Position numbers and translations under genes: made by a program
Notes under the pieces: model-generated
What the model saw: only the letters and a program-made list of their open reading frames with translations
Told to the model about the DNA's origin: nothing
Databases searched by the model: none
Source of the DNA: Neorhizobium sp. NCHU2750
GTDB lineage: Bacteria > Pseudomonadota > Alphaproteobacteria > Rhizobiales > Rhizobiaceae
Length of the DNA stretch: 64,000 nucleotides
Assembly: GCF_003597675.1 (NCBI RefSeq)
Contig: NZ_CP030830.1
Coordinates: 1-64,000 of the forward strand
Direction of reading: 5' to 3'
Shown here: positions 8,943 through 17,934 of the stretch, one piece after another
How the letters are laid out: each line of letters starts with the position of its first letter
How positions within the stretch are numbered: position 1 is the stretch's first letter

Positions 8943-10505
8943 TTGTCAATCTTGCCGACTAACTTTCTTCCGTTAGCTCACGCTGCGAAGATTGCTGGCG
9001 TGGTCCTGCCCTCGCCTATTAACGACCCTGCTCGAGGACCCTCTAGCCTGAGTCGGAGGCGCGTCATTTGCCTCGCCGCGGTCTACTCGATATCAACCAA
9101 GCCTGATGGTAGAATCATGGCTTGGCGTTGCATTTTGCCCTCCATCGCGCTGCCTCCGGTCGACACCATCCCGCATTCTTATTGTCTCTTCAGCTGCTTC
9201 CCAAGACTTTCTCCGTCGCCACGGCGGCGCGCAGCGATTGAGGCATCAGTGAGGGCCGCAGCATCGAGTGCTTGCCAGGTATCGTTAAGTGTGCCGACAA
9301 TCCTGGAAACAAACGGAGCCTATATGCTCTGTCGCGTCTCGCGAAATTTTTCGAATGCCGCTCGGATGGAACTTGGTCAAAGTAACTATCAACTTGGTGG
9401 AGGGAGTGTGATCAAGCGACCGACGACGTATTCTAGCGGAAAGCTCGTGCCCAAGGTACATAGAGCAGGTGGTGGGCAGATCACAGGAGCTGTTTTTGAT
9501 TGCAGAAAGTCGCGGCTGTTCCCTTGCCCATCGGAAGCTGCTTTACGCTCAATCAGGCATCTGACGCAAAGCCGCTAATCGCGCAGGATGGTTTCGGCAA
9601 GCTCAGACCTGCATTCATTGCAAATTTGAAGAATAAATTTAACGCTGGGGTCCTCCGATCGAAAGATGTGGTCAGCTGACCACAGGCTTATGTCTCTGAT
9701 AATATGTAATTTTTCGCTGGTCTAGATTGTGCGTGCCTTCGTCGAGACCCTGCAGAGCGGGCTAATATCCGCCGATGACGCGCCACAATTGGGGAGGACG
9801 CCTCTTGGACTGCTGTGGCGCCGTGTCCTCCCACCTTGAGCCTTTGAACGACCTTACGAATGTCTCGCGTTTCCTGAGCTTTTGAGCCCTTCATCGGCAA
9901 GCGACATTTCCGTCAGTTTATAAGTTTGGTGGGCATGGCGTGCCGCGTATATCGATCAATGCACGAACCGCTTACACTTCCACAGCGCACTTGGTGATGG
10001 CGTGACCAAGGGCCGAGGGAGGCATGGTACTAGGTCCCGAACGTGGGGGCCTGAATGCCAATTCAGTCTGAACCTAACGCCTCACTGGGCTCGCAAGGAG
10101 AATTCGTGCAGCTTGAGAATTGTGAAAAACCATTCGCTGCACGCAGTCCATCCTCGGGCGAGTGGTTACCCGGCAATGGTCTGGGTCAGTCAACCTTGGA
10201 GCATCAATCACATTGATCGAACGAGAAGTATAGGGGACGCTGTGACCGAACAAGCTCGCCCCCATATGCGAGGCGATCACAGCTTGAGGCGCCATCACCA
10301 TTCGAGCAGGCGCGTACTGCACTCGGAAGGTGTTCACGTCTTCCTTGGCGGCGGCCAACCGGGGCAATTGGCACAGCATGCAATCAGCCTCCTAGCGAGC
10401 CCATGAATCCGAACTCGGCGCAAGCCCTCCCCTCGCCCGGCACGTCAATCTTGTCGATCATGTCGTGTTTCGCTGCCGCCTCTGGTGCTCGGTGGCGGTG
10501 GTGGC
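8943..10505. other. Gene-poor decayed region
   Basis: No convincing gene in about 1.56 kb. Open frames such as one at 8943-9578 on the plus strand have no recognisable domain, composition or start signal. Around 9965-10005 one plus-strand frame reads NRLHFHSALG, reminiscent of the C-terminus of rve-type insertion-sequence transposases, so transposon debris is possible. The region leads into a broken integrase, which supports an interpretation as an old integration scar. Confidence 0.5.
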
Positions 10506-11578
10506 TCACAGCGTCTTTGCATCGCGTCCGCCTCGTCGGGTTGCGTTGTTGTAATAGCTGGATGCTTGTTGCACTGATCTACGTAGCGACTGCTTCATCG
10601 CCTCGGCCCGCGGAATCTCTCGATTGGCCGCTTCGGTTAGATGCCCCGACCGCAACCCATGCCCCGAATTCTCCCGAGGTTCTGGCCCGGCCATAGCCGC
10701 CCGCCGCTTGACGATACCATTGACCGATTTCGGATAGAGCTTCCGCTTCGACACGTTGTCTTAGCGGTCCACCTTGTGAAACACGGAGCCTTTATCGATC
10801 CGTGCTGCCCCAATCCATGCATTCAACGCCTCGACCGGCCAATGAGATAAACGACCTCATCGTGATCGGCATCGGACACTTTCGTCCGCCAATATGAATG
10901 ACAAGCGAGGGGGGGAGCCCGTCCTAGACGGGCGATTGGGGGCTCGACGGTCAGCTGCACTCACGCAATCCGGCGATCTCGCTGCGCCAGGGCCCGCCCA
11001 AAACAAAGGCGACCATCAAGATCGCTCGGTCGTGAATATCGCGGAGGCTGCCACTTGCGCAGGTCGCCAGCATTTTTTGCCAGTGTATCGCCTATGACCG
11101 CCCTGGCGTCTTTCTTTTTACGCGGCCGCGGCGTGGCCCGGACGGCGCGCCGGATAGCTGACTTGAGAGCAGCGGTGGCGAAGGCACCAGTGAAACCTCG
11201 CCATTTTGTCAGTGTCGATCATGTTGCCAGCCGCCTGCTGACCGTGTGCGGCGCACGCGGGCCTACCGCCTTCAGAAAGCCTTGGCCACGAAGATTTTGC
11301 TCGATCTCGGCCGGCGTCCCATGCTCCGGATCGTTTTCCCGTTTTTGCGAGTCTCACCGATGATGAGCGACGAATTTCAGAAGTAGCGCTTCGGGGTGCC
11401 GGTCACGGCAGCGATTTTTTGTATCCGCTAGGGACCAGGCCTGCAGATAGGCTAGATCGGATGTCAGGGCGCGAAGGGTGTTTTCGCCCATGCCTTCATC
11501 GGCCAGATAGCGAAGCATTTTGACATCCTGATCGGTCAATAGCTTGGCGAGTTCGTCGCGGCGATCGACGGCGTTCAT
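10506..11578 (-). pseudogene. Tyrosine integrase, decayed copy 1
   Basis: Remnant of the integrase found intact at 22354-23481 and 31936-33084. The start region (MNAVDRRDELAKLLTDQD) and the C-terminal region (HGLRSGHLTEAANRE and SVQQASSYYNNATR) are still readable. The middle has stop codons and frameshifts, and about 16 residues near the start are deleted relative to copy 2. The catalytic HxxR is readable as HGLR. The third catalytic-box histidine is replaced: RHRSVQQ in the intact copies reads LRRSVQQ here. It overlaps the upstream antitoxin-like gene exactly as copy 2 does (4 bases). Non-functional. Confidence 0.85.
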
Positions 11579-11832
11579 CTTGGCAGTCCATGTTCGTCGC
11601 GGCTGGAGATGGCACCGCCTGGTACGTCCGCTCGCCCTTCGGCTGCCAGCATCCAGATGTCATCCAGAGTGAAAGCAGACTTCGGGATTGCTGCCAGCTC
11701 TGCGACCGGCTTTCCAGAGCGGGGGATCACGATCGCTGCACCACGGAGCGCAAGCTTGATCAGTTTCTCAAACGGCGCGGCGGCTTCAGCGACAACAACG
11801 GAAATACGCGTTCTCTTTCTCCATCCAGACAT
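11575..11832 (-). CDS. Phd/YefM-like antitoxin, copy 1
   Basis: An 85-residue homologue of the protein at 23478-23726. They share the core SGKPVAEL.AIP, LDDIW.LA.EGRA.VP and the C-terminal DEHGLP. The start is placed at ATG 11832 by alignment with copy 2; a longer frame runs to 11874. It is coupled by a 4-base overlap to the dead integrase. The N-terminal strand differs from copy 2 (SVVVAEAAAPFEKLIKLA). The reading frame is intact, but its only visible partner is a pseudogene, so it may be drifting. Confidence 0.55.
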   Translation of the reverse strand: MSGWRKRTRISVVVAEAAAPFEKLIKLALRGAAIVIPRSGKPVAELAAIPKSAFTLDDIWMLAAEGRADVPGGAISSRDEHGLPR

Positions 11833-11920
11833 GGCCGCCAAACATCCAGGTGATAGCTGTCCAGCGGCGGGCAAGCCCCCTTTGGTGTCGCGACGATCGG
11901 GTGCGCGTGATGTTGCAAAA

Positions 11921-11938
11921 CTCCGTAATCTCCGTAAA
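11921..11938 (+). repeat. Two 9-bp operator-like repeats before antitoxin copy 1
   Basis: CTCCGTAAT followed directly by CTCCGTAAA. The same position at 23840-23866 carries three cleaner tandem copies (TTCCGTAAT, TTCCGTATA, TTCCGTAAA). Likely a degraded autoregulatory operator. Confidence 0.45.
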
Positions 11939-11960
11939 TTTCATGAAACGGACTCTTGAC

Positions 11961-12218
11961 ATGACCTCCACAGCCAAGGCTGTTACAGTCTCCAAAAAAT
12001 TTGGCGCCTACCAGGATGCCGCCGTCCGTGATCCGGTGATCATCACTAAGAACGGCCGCCCGCGCACGGTGCTGAACGCCTATGAGGATTATTTGCGGCT
12101 GACAAGGCGCGACCGCTGCATCGAGCTGACGAGCGCGCTCGGCGAAGACGATCTCGCCGCGATCGACGCTTCGGAGATGGACGGGTCGCACGATCATCTC
12201 AATGCCAAGCTGCTGTGA
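11961..12218 (+). CDS. Phd-type antitoxin, copy 1 (orphaned)
   Basis: 85-residue antitoxin almost identical to the one at 23880-24158: VSK.FGAYQDAAVRDPVIITKNGRPRTVL is shared. The N-terminal half is the DNA-binding Phd fold; the C-terminal tail (about residues 55-85) would wrap a toxin. The last residues are altered and the frame ends before the overlap seen in copy 2. The toxin that should follow is reduced to a few codons. Still expressible, so it could act as an anti-addiction antitoxin for copy 2. Confidence 0.75.
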   Translation: MTSTAKAVTVSKKFGAYQDAAVRDPVIITKNGRPRTVLNAYEDYLRLTRRDRCIELTSALGEDDLAAIDASEMDGSHDHLNAKLL

Positions 12219-12219
12219 G

Positions 12220-12254
12220 ATGCCGCCCAATCGACAAGTTGATGTTCCGCGCGT
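12220..12254 (+). pseudogene. PemK-like toxin, 5' remnant
   Basis: ATG at 12220 begins MPPNRQVDVP, weakly matching the start of the intact toxin at 24145 (MLPTEPKVGW). The similarity stops at the end of the serine recombinase gene that runs in from the right. A truncated toxin is the simplest reading, but the match is short. Confidence 0.3.
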
Positions 12255-13172
12255 TCAACGACGGATGAGACCAAACCGATACGCCTCATCCAGCAGCTGG
12301 CGAACCGAGGAAGGTTGCCATTTCCGCCCGCCTCCTGCCGGCCCCTCTCCCATCTGATTCAGTTCGGCGGCAATATCGCGCAGCGACAGTCCGGGATCAG
12401 CAATGGCAATCGCCGCAACGAGTTTCATCAGGTGGTCTTCCGGGGCGCGCCGTGGCGACCGCGCCAGAAGCTCGGGGTCGGCAAGCTTCTCGCGGACCAT
12501 CCGATGCACCGCGCGGCGCAGGCGTTCCACCGTCCAGTCATGGCCGCGGCGATTGAGAACCCGTACGACATTGTCCCAACTATGCTGGGGCCGAAGTTGC
12601 CGGACCATGGGCAGCCAGGTTTGGGCGGACGAGATCAGCGCGTCGAGGTAGAGCTTTTCGCGCGCCTTCGAGACTGCCTTGATCGCTTCCGGTCGCCGCT
12701 CTCGCAGCCCGGGGTTACCCGGCAGCCTGCCACGGGCCTTCGCCGCCTTGATCCCGGCCTTGGTTCGCTCGGCAATGAGCGCCCGCTCTAGCTGTGCGAC
12801 GGCTCTGAGAACTTGGAGAGAAAACATCCCCTGTGGCGTGGACGTGTCGATGGGATCGCGGACCGATCGAAAATGGACCCCGCGTTCTTCAAGGTCCCCG
12901 ATGACCTGCAACAGATGGCTGACGGAGTGGGCAAGGCGATCCAGCCGAACTACGACAAGCACGTCGCCGGCAACGAGGTCTTCGAGCAGCCTGGTCAATA
13001 CCGGCCGAGCCCTTGAAGTGCCGGATCCGAGCTCCTGAAAAATGCGCTCGCAGCCAGCGGCGCGCAATTCGCCCATCTGCGCATCACGGACCTGATCTTC
13101 GGTAGAGATGCGGGCATAACCGATAAGACGTTTGGGGGCCGGCGTCAGATTGGCAGCTTGTCGTTCTGTCAT
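12255..13172 (-). CDS. Serine recombinase (resolvase/invertase family)
   Basis: 305-residue site-specific recombinase. The N-terminal catalytic domain (about 15-155) has the nucleophile Ser23 in GYARISTEDQ. The conserved arginines follow in RLDRLAHSVSHLL, and the E-helix region reads ERALIAERTKAGI. The long C-terminal part contains two helix-turn-helix-like segments (near 205-230 and 255-300) instead of the short tail of classic TnpR. Such enzymes resolve or invert mobile elements. No transposase gene accompanies it. It sits against the truncated toxin remnant and just upstream of the first siderophore locus, suggesting it arrived with a mobile element. Confidence 0.88.
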   Translation of the reverse strand: MTERQAANLTPAPKRLIGYARISTEDQVRDAQMGELRAAGCERIFQELGSGTSRARPVLTRLLEDLVAGDVLVVVRLDRLAHSVSHLLQVIGDLEERGVHFRSVRDPIDTSTPQGMFSLQVLRAVAQLERALIAERTKAGIKAAKARGRLPGNPGLRERRPEAIKAVSKAREKLYLDALISSAQTWLPMVRQLRPQHSWDNVVRVLNRRGHDWTVERLRRAVHRMVREKLADPELLARSPRRAPEDHLMKLVAAIAIADPGLSLRDIAAELNQMGEGPAGGGRKWQPSSVRQLLDEAYRFGLIRR

Positions 13173-13781
13173 GATTTTCTCGGGCGAATCCAGATAGCGC
13201 TATACAGACAAAAAAATGCGTTAATAAAGGTGCCTTTGCAAGCGTGGTTTATTGTCCAAATAAAGCCATGTCAGGCTTGAAGTCCAATGGTGGATGGGAT
13301 CTCTCACCGCAACCAGTGCGGAACACGCTCTGGCGACCGTCTGTGGCGGAAATGCCGGAAACTAGAGCGTTCGAGGGGAGGGGAGGGAGGTGAGAAGCGC
13401 TGACCGAGGCGGAGATTGCAGAGAAATCCGCGCTCGCTCGAGAGGAGAGGGCTGCTCGGCGCGGCTCTTGTATCCACGCTATTGCGCCGATGCCCGCCGA
13501 AACCTGAAAGGTCGGAAAACCAAATGATTGCGGTTATCCACGCCGGCCGACATTCTGATTTGCTGGGCAAAGTTAATCAACCATCGATAAGAGGTAGAAA
13601 TCGTGGGACCGCTTCCAGTCGGCGCGGCGAAGCTCAGCAGGCCTTCAATCCGGTCCTTGTGGCCGAGAGGCAACATAAGGCTTCAGACAAGCGCAAAAAG
13701 ACGACTTTTAAAGTCAAGTAATTGAAGGCAATTTCCATAAAAGCTATTCAGCATCATCGGGTGGTTTCTCTGGGGCATCTT
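13173..13781. other. Intergenic region between recombinase and first sigma gene
   Basis: No gene recognised. A perfect 10-bp palindrome ATAGCGCTAT (13194-13203) lies 22 bases before the recombinase start and could be part of its res/recombination site. A TTTATT/AATAAA inverted repeat follows near 13246-13264. The stretch to 13720 has short open frames on both strands without recognisable content. The promoter of the FecI-like gene should be within the last 100 bases. Confidence 0.4.
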
Positions 13782-14291
13782 ATGACAAACTATGATGATG
13801 AACTGGTGGGTGTCTTTCTGGACAACGAGTCGTCATTGAAGCGATACCTTAAAAAGGTCAGCGGCTCCCACAACGACGCAGATGATATGTACCAGGAAGC
13901 GTGGATCAGGCTATCGCGGAACAGGCAGGCGGCGGCGGCCACACCTGTGCCTTATCTGGTGCGGATCGTACGCAACCTTGGGATCGACTATAGCCGCGCC
14001 AAACGCACGAAATTGACCCGTGAGGATATTGCGGCATCTCTATCAATTCCCGATGATCGACCAGATCCTTACCGCCAGTTGGAAGATCGAAATCAGTTGT
14101 CCCGCCTCATGGACATTATTGAGGATCTGCCGGAGCGGCAGCGCGGATTGCTGCTTGCAGCGCGGCTCGAACAGCGTAGCCATGCTGCCCTGGCGAAAGA
14201 GTTCGATATCTCGGTAAGGACGGTGGAGCTCGAGATCCGCAGGGCGCTCGATTATTGCACCGATCGGCTAGCGAAAATAAATCGCACCTAA
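13782..14291 (+). CDS. ECF sigma factor, FecI type (locus 1)
   Basis: 169-residue extracytoplasmic-function sigma factor. It is expected to direct transcription of the downstream receptor when released by the FecR-like partner. ATG 13782 is chosen over a TTG at 13722 that would add 20 poorly conserved residues. Region 2 is visible as DADDMYQEAWIRLSR and VPYLVRIVRNLGIDYSR. Region 4 is LPERQRGLLLAARLEQRSHAALAKEF followed by the recognition helix. It stands first in the order sigma - FecR - TonB receptor - ABC genes, the classic iron-siderophore signalling arrangement. Confidence 0.9.
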   Translation: MTNYDDELVGVFLDNESSLKRYLKKVSGSHNDADDMYQEAWIRLSRNRQAAAATPVPYLVRIVRNLGIDYSRAKRTKLTREDIAASLSIPDDRPDPYRQLEDRNQLSRLMDIIEDLPERQRGLLLAARLEQRSHAALAKEFDISVRTVELEIRRALDYCTDRLAKINRT

Positions 14292-14382
14292 TATTTCGGT
14301 TTGTTGTTCTCCCGTCGTCTATAGATATAGAGGCTTGTCAGGCGCAGGTTTTGCGTGGGGCCGAGCATTACAGGGGACGGAC

Positions 14383-15315
14383 TTGAGCGACGACATTGAG
14401 GCGCTGAAAAAGGAGGCGATGGCCTGGATTGTGCGGCTCACTTCCGGGGAGGCGACGACGGATGATCGCGATGCGCTCATGCGTTGGCGAGCAAGAAGCC
14501 CAATTCATGAGGAAGCCTTCAGGGAGGCGACCCGGCTCTGGAAGAATATGGGGCCAGCGTTGTCTCACTACGCGGAGCCTCAGGCCGGGTTCATGAGCCG
14601 ACGCACCTTCTTTGCCGGGAGCGCAGGAGTGGCTGCCGGCGCAGCTGCGGCCTGTTTGGGTCTTTCGGAACTGGGAATCCTGCCAACCATCGATGCGTTG
14701 ACGTCGGATTACTCGACGGCCGTCGGGCAACAGAAGACAGTGCAGCTAACGGATGGCTCAACTGTCACACTGGATGCTGGAACCGTGCTCAATGCGAATT
14801 TCTCGGGGCAGATGCGCAAAGCCGAACTCATCGCCGGTGCGGCGGTTTTCAATATCGCCGAGGAACCCCGTCCATTTGTCATATCAGCTGCCGCGGGCAT
14901 TTCGACCGTAAGGCAGGCCTCGGTCTCCATCAAACATGGTGCTGAAGACGTTCTGATCGACTGCATCGATGGCGCGGTTGATGTCGAGTGTCGGGGAACG
15001 GCGGCTCTGCAGAAAGGGGAGGGAATATCCTATTCCGTGTCTGGCCTTGGCGAAAAGCGGGACTTGGACCCAGAAACAGCCGCCTCATGGCGCCGCGGGC
15101 TTCTTGTCTTTCAAAACCGGCCGCTCGCAGATGTGGTCGCGGACATCAATCGGCATCGTCGCGGCAAGGTCATGATCGCGAGAAGCAGCCTGAGTGCAAG
15201 CCGAGTTTCGGGCGTGTTCCATCTCGACCGGCCGGAAGAAATTCTCGCGCATCTGGAAAATACGTTGCAGGTGCGCCCGATCAACCTGGTTGGCGGCATT
15301 GTGCTCCTTCAATAA
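14383..15315 (+). CDS. FecR-type anti-sigma/sigma regulator (locus 1)
   Basis: Inner-membrane regulator that passes the receptor signal to the FecI-like sigma factor. TTG 14383 is preferred: AGGGGA lies upstream and the protein then starts MSDDIEALKKEA (310 residues). A frame from 14335 is open but lacks a ribosome site. A DUF4880-type cytoplasmic domain (about 8-55, TDDRDALMRWRARSPIHEEAF) binds sigma. A segment SRRTFFAGSAGVAAG then resembles a twin-arginine signal fused to the single TM helix, as reported for some FecR proteins. The periplasmic FecR domain follows (QLTDGSTVTLDAGTVL onward), with a DUF4974-like end. Confidence 0.88.
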   Translation: MSDDIEALKKEAMAWIVRLTSGEATTDDRDALMRWRARSPIHEEAFREATRLWKNMGPALSHYAEPQAGFMSRRTFFAGSAGVAAGAAAACLGLSELGILPTIDALTSDYSTAVGQQKTVQLTDGSTVTLDAGTVLNANFSGQMRKAELIAGAAVFNIAEEPRPFVISAAAGISTVRQASVSIKHGAEDVLIDCIDGAVDVECRGTAALQKGEGISYSVSGLGEKRDLDPETAASWRRGLLVFQNRPLADVVADINRHRRGKVMIARSSLSASRVSGVFHLDRPEEILAHLENTLQVRPINLVGGIVLLQ

Positions 15316-15429
15316 TTCAAGGGTGCACGCGAAGAAATTTCAGGAAAATTTGCGGGCGCGCGATTTCGCATCGTTGATAGGTATAGAGGGGTAGCAGAGG
15401 GGCTCCCCGAGTATCTATTGGGGCGTATA

Positions 15430-17934
15430 ATGGGGCAGACCGGAGTTTCGTTTTTTGAATTTCATGGTGGCGGATCATACAGGCGCAGGCGGCTGATCGC
15501 GCGGCTGATGGCTTCGATTGCTTTTGGGGCCGTTACTATCGGCACCACCGTCGTACAGGCCCAGCAGAATGTCAGCTATTCGATCCCGGCCAGCTCCCTT
15601 GACACCGCCCTAACGCGATTTGGCGCGACAAGCGGCATCCAGGTTCTTTACAGTGCCGCATTGACTGAGGGACTTCGCAGCCAGGGTGCAAGCGGCAATC
15701 TGTCGCCTCAGGCAGCCATCACTCAGCTTCTATCCGGGACCGGGCTCGCATATCGCTTCACCGGTCCGAATGCCGTGACGATTTCACGGTCATCGGGCGG
15801 TCCGGATGCGGCCTCGGGCGAAGCAAACACCCTCCGGCCAATCGTAATAAAGAGCGCCAATCCGAACTCAACCATCGACCTGCCCGAGGCTTATGCTGGT
15901 GGACAGGTGGCGACGGGCGGTCAACTCGGGCTGCTCGGCAATCGTGATGTTATGGATACGCCGTTCAGTCAGACGAGCTACACCAGCAAGCTCATCCAGG
16001 ATCAGCAGGCGAGGACCGTTCAGGACGTGTTGAACAACGATCCTTCCGTCGTCGCCAGCAATTCAAATGGTACGCCCCACGACTATCAGGTCATAAGGGG
16101 GTTCGGGGGATATGGAACCGACGGTACCCGCACCCTCAATGGCGTGCCCGGGATGGCGCCCCTGTTCTTCCCATCGACCGATTACATTGAGCGCGTGGAG
16201 ATCCTCAAAGGCCCAAGCGCACTCCTGAACGGTATGGGGCTTTCATCGGCGGCCGTCAGCGGCGCTGTGGGGGGCTCGGTCAATCTGGTCACGAAGCAGG
16301 CGACAAGCGAACCAGTCACGCAGCTTACGACCCGCTACGAGTCGAACTCTCAAATCGGCACACATCTTGATGTTGGCCGCCGCTTCGGTGCCGGCGACGA
16401 ATTGGGTATCCGATTTAACGGATCCATCGACGGTGGTCATGCTCCGATTGATTTCCAGCACTCAAACCTCGGCACCGCGGCCATCAACCTCGATTATGCC
16501 GGGGAAAGTGTTCGCCTTTCGGCGGACTTCGCACACCAATACCAGAAGCTGGAGTCGAACAGTCCGTATCTTTACGCACGCAATATCGCCGACTCGCTCA
16601 CCACCTTTCCCCGTGCGCCGGGCTCGACTGTCAGTCTCCTTCCTCCAGGATCGGAGCAAACTACCAAGTCGACCATGGGGATGATCCGCGGGGAAATCGA
16701 TCTGCTCGACAATGTCACTGCTTACGCTGCCATAGGCAAGCAGCGCGCGGATTATGACCTGAAGGGCTTCGAATATGCCTGGCTGCTCGATGGGGACGGG
16801 CAATACGGAATTGCGCCAGGAATACAACACTATACGCGAGATATCCTGACCATGCAGGGCGGCGTTCGCGCAACGCTGGACACCGGGCCGGTTAATCACG
16901 CGCTGAGCCTCAATCTGTCTCGTTCCGACCTCACATATAAAACGGCTGAGGCTGAAGGCGATTTTTACACAATCGGTTCGATGTACGATCCGGTATTTCC
17001 GAGTATCATTTTTCCGGCAGACCCCGGAGATCCCAAAAAAGCTTACGACGTGGAGGTTTCAAGTATCGGCGTCGCAGATGCATTATCGATACTGGATGAC
17101 CGCATACAATTCCTGGCCGGTGTTCGTTATCAGGAAGTGGGCATAGACAACTTTAGCACCACGACGGGGCTGAAGACGTCAAGCTATGATGCAAATGCCT
17201 GGACGCCTTCTTTCGGATTGGTCGTCAAACCGTGGGAAAACGTCTCGCTCTATGCCAACTACATTGAGGATCTCAGACCGGGAGCAACTGTCAGCACGGC
17301 CTATGCAAATGCCGGCGAGGTTTTCTCACCCTATGTCAGCAAACAGTATGAGGCAGGTGTCAAGGTTGACTTGGGTCAGGTGATGACCACCTTGGCTCTC
17401 TTCCAGATCGCCATGCCCAACTCGATTGCAATAGATGATCCCCTGGGTGGGTTGCCGACACTGAGCCAGGACGGAGAACAACGCAATCGCGGCATCGAAT
17501 TGAACGTCTATGGTGAACTGACGTCTGACATTCGGCTGATGGGCGGGTTGACCCTCATAGACCCGCGCCTGACCAAGACGGACGGCGGTATTCTCGACGG
17601 CAAGAGAAACGATACGACTCCAAAAGTGCGGGCAGTCATCGGAGGGGAATGGGATACGCCCTTTGTGGAAGGGCTGACGCTGACGAGCCGGCTGACCCAT
17701 ACCGGCGATGTGCTGGTCGCGGCTGGTGCTGACGTCACGATCCCTTCCTGGACGACGTTGGATCTTGGCGGACGCTACACCTTCAGATCCCCGTTGAACG
17801 AAAAGCCGGTCACCGTCCGCTTCAATGTCGATAATGTCTTCGACAAGGACTACTGGGCGGGAGCCTATGCAGCCGGTCTCGTCCACCGTGGTGCACCAAG
17901 GACATTCCGCCTGTCGACGGAATTCAAGTTCTGA
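15430..17934 (+). CDS. TonB-dependent siderophore receptor with STN signalling domain (locus 1)
   Basis: 834-residue outer-membrane receptor importing a ferric siderophore with TonB energy. After a signal peptide ending near VQAQ, an STN domain (about 45-115; SIPASSLDTALTRFGATSGIQVLY) provides the contact to the FecR-type regulator. The plug follows (VQDVLNNDPSVVAS to VGGSVNLVTKQ), then the 22-strand barrel, ending in the terminal phenylalanine of STEFKF. ATG 15430 is taken; its ribosome site is weak. The stop overlaps the binding-protein start as TGATG. The ligand cannot be told from sequence. Confidence 0.93.
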   Translation: MGQTGVSFFEFHGGGSYRRRRLIARLMASIAFGAVTIGTTVVQAQQNVSYSIPASSLDTALTRFGATSGIQVLYSAALTEGLRSQGASGNLSPQAAITQLLSGTGLAYRFTGPNAVTISRSSGGPDAASGEANTLRPIVIKSANPNSTIDLPEAYAGGQVATGGQLGLLGNRDVMDTPFSQTSYTSKLIQDQQARTVQDVLNNDPSVVASNSNGTPHDYQVIRGFGGYGTDGTRTLNGVPGMAPLFFPSTDYIERVEILKGPSALLNGMGLSSAAVSGAVGGSVNLVTKQATSEPVTQLTTRYESNSQIGTHLDVGRRFGAGDELGIRFNGSIDGGHAPIDFQHSNLGTAAINLDYAGESVRLSADFAHQYQKLESNSPYLYARNIADSLTTFPRAPGSTVSLLPPGSEQTTKSTMGMIRGEIDLLDNVTAYAAIGKQRADYDLKGFEYAWLLDGDGQYGIAPGIQHYTRDILTMQGGVRATLDTGPVNHALSLNLSRSDLTYKTAEAEGDFYTIGSMYDPVFPSIIFPADPGDPKKAYDVEVSSIGVADALSILDDRIQFLAGVRYQEVGIDNFSTTTGLKTSSYDANAWTPSFGLVVKPWENVSLYANYIEDLRPGATVSTAYANAGEVFSPYVSKQYEAGVKVDLGQVMTTLALFQIAMPNSIAIDDPLGGLPTLSQDGEQRNRGIELNVYGELTSDIRLMGGLTLIDPRLTKTDGGILDGKRNDTTPKVRAVIGGEWDTPFVEGLTLTSRLTHTGDVLVAAGADVTIPSWTTLDLGGRYTFRSPLNEKPVTVRFNVDNVFDKDYWAGAYAAGLVHRGAPRTFRLSTEFKF

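Noticed and set aside
9083..9100. Possible fourth MarR operator (GATATCAACC half-site)
   Set aside because: Only one half matches (12 of 18 positions) and no gene starts nearby.
8943..9578. 211-codon plus-strand frame
   Set aside because: No recognisable motif, no ribosome site, composition unlike neighbours; treated as non-coding.
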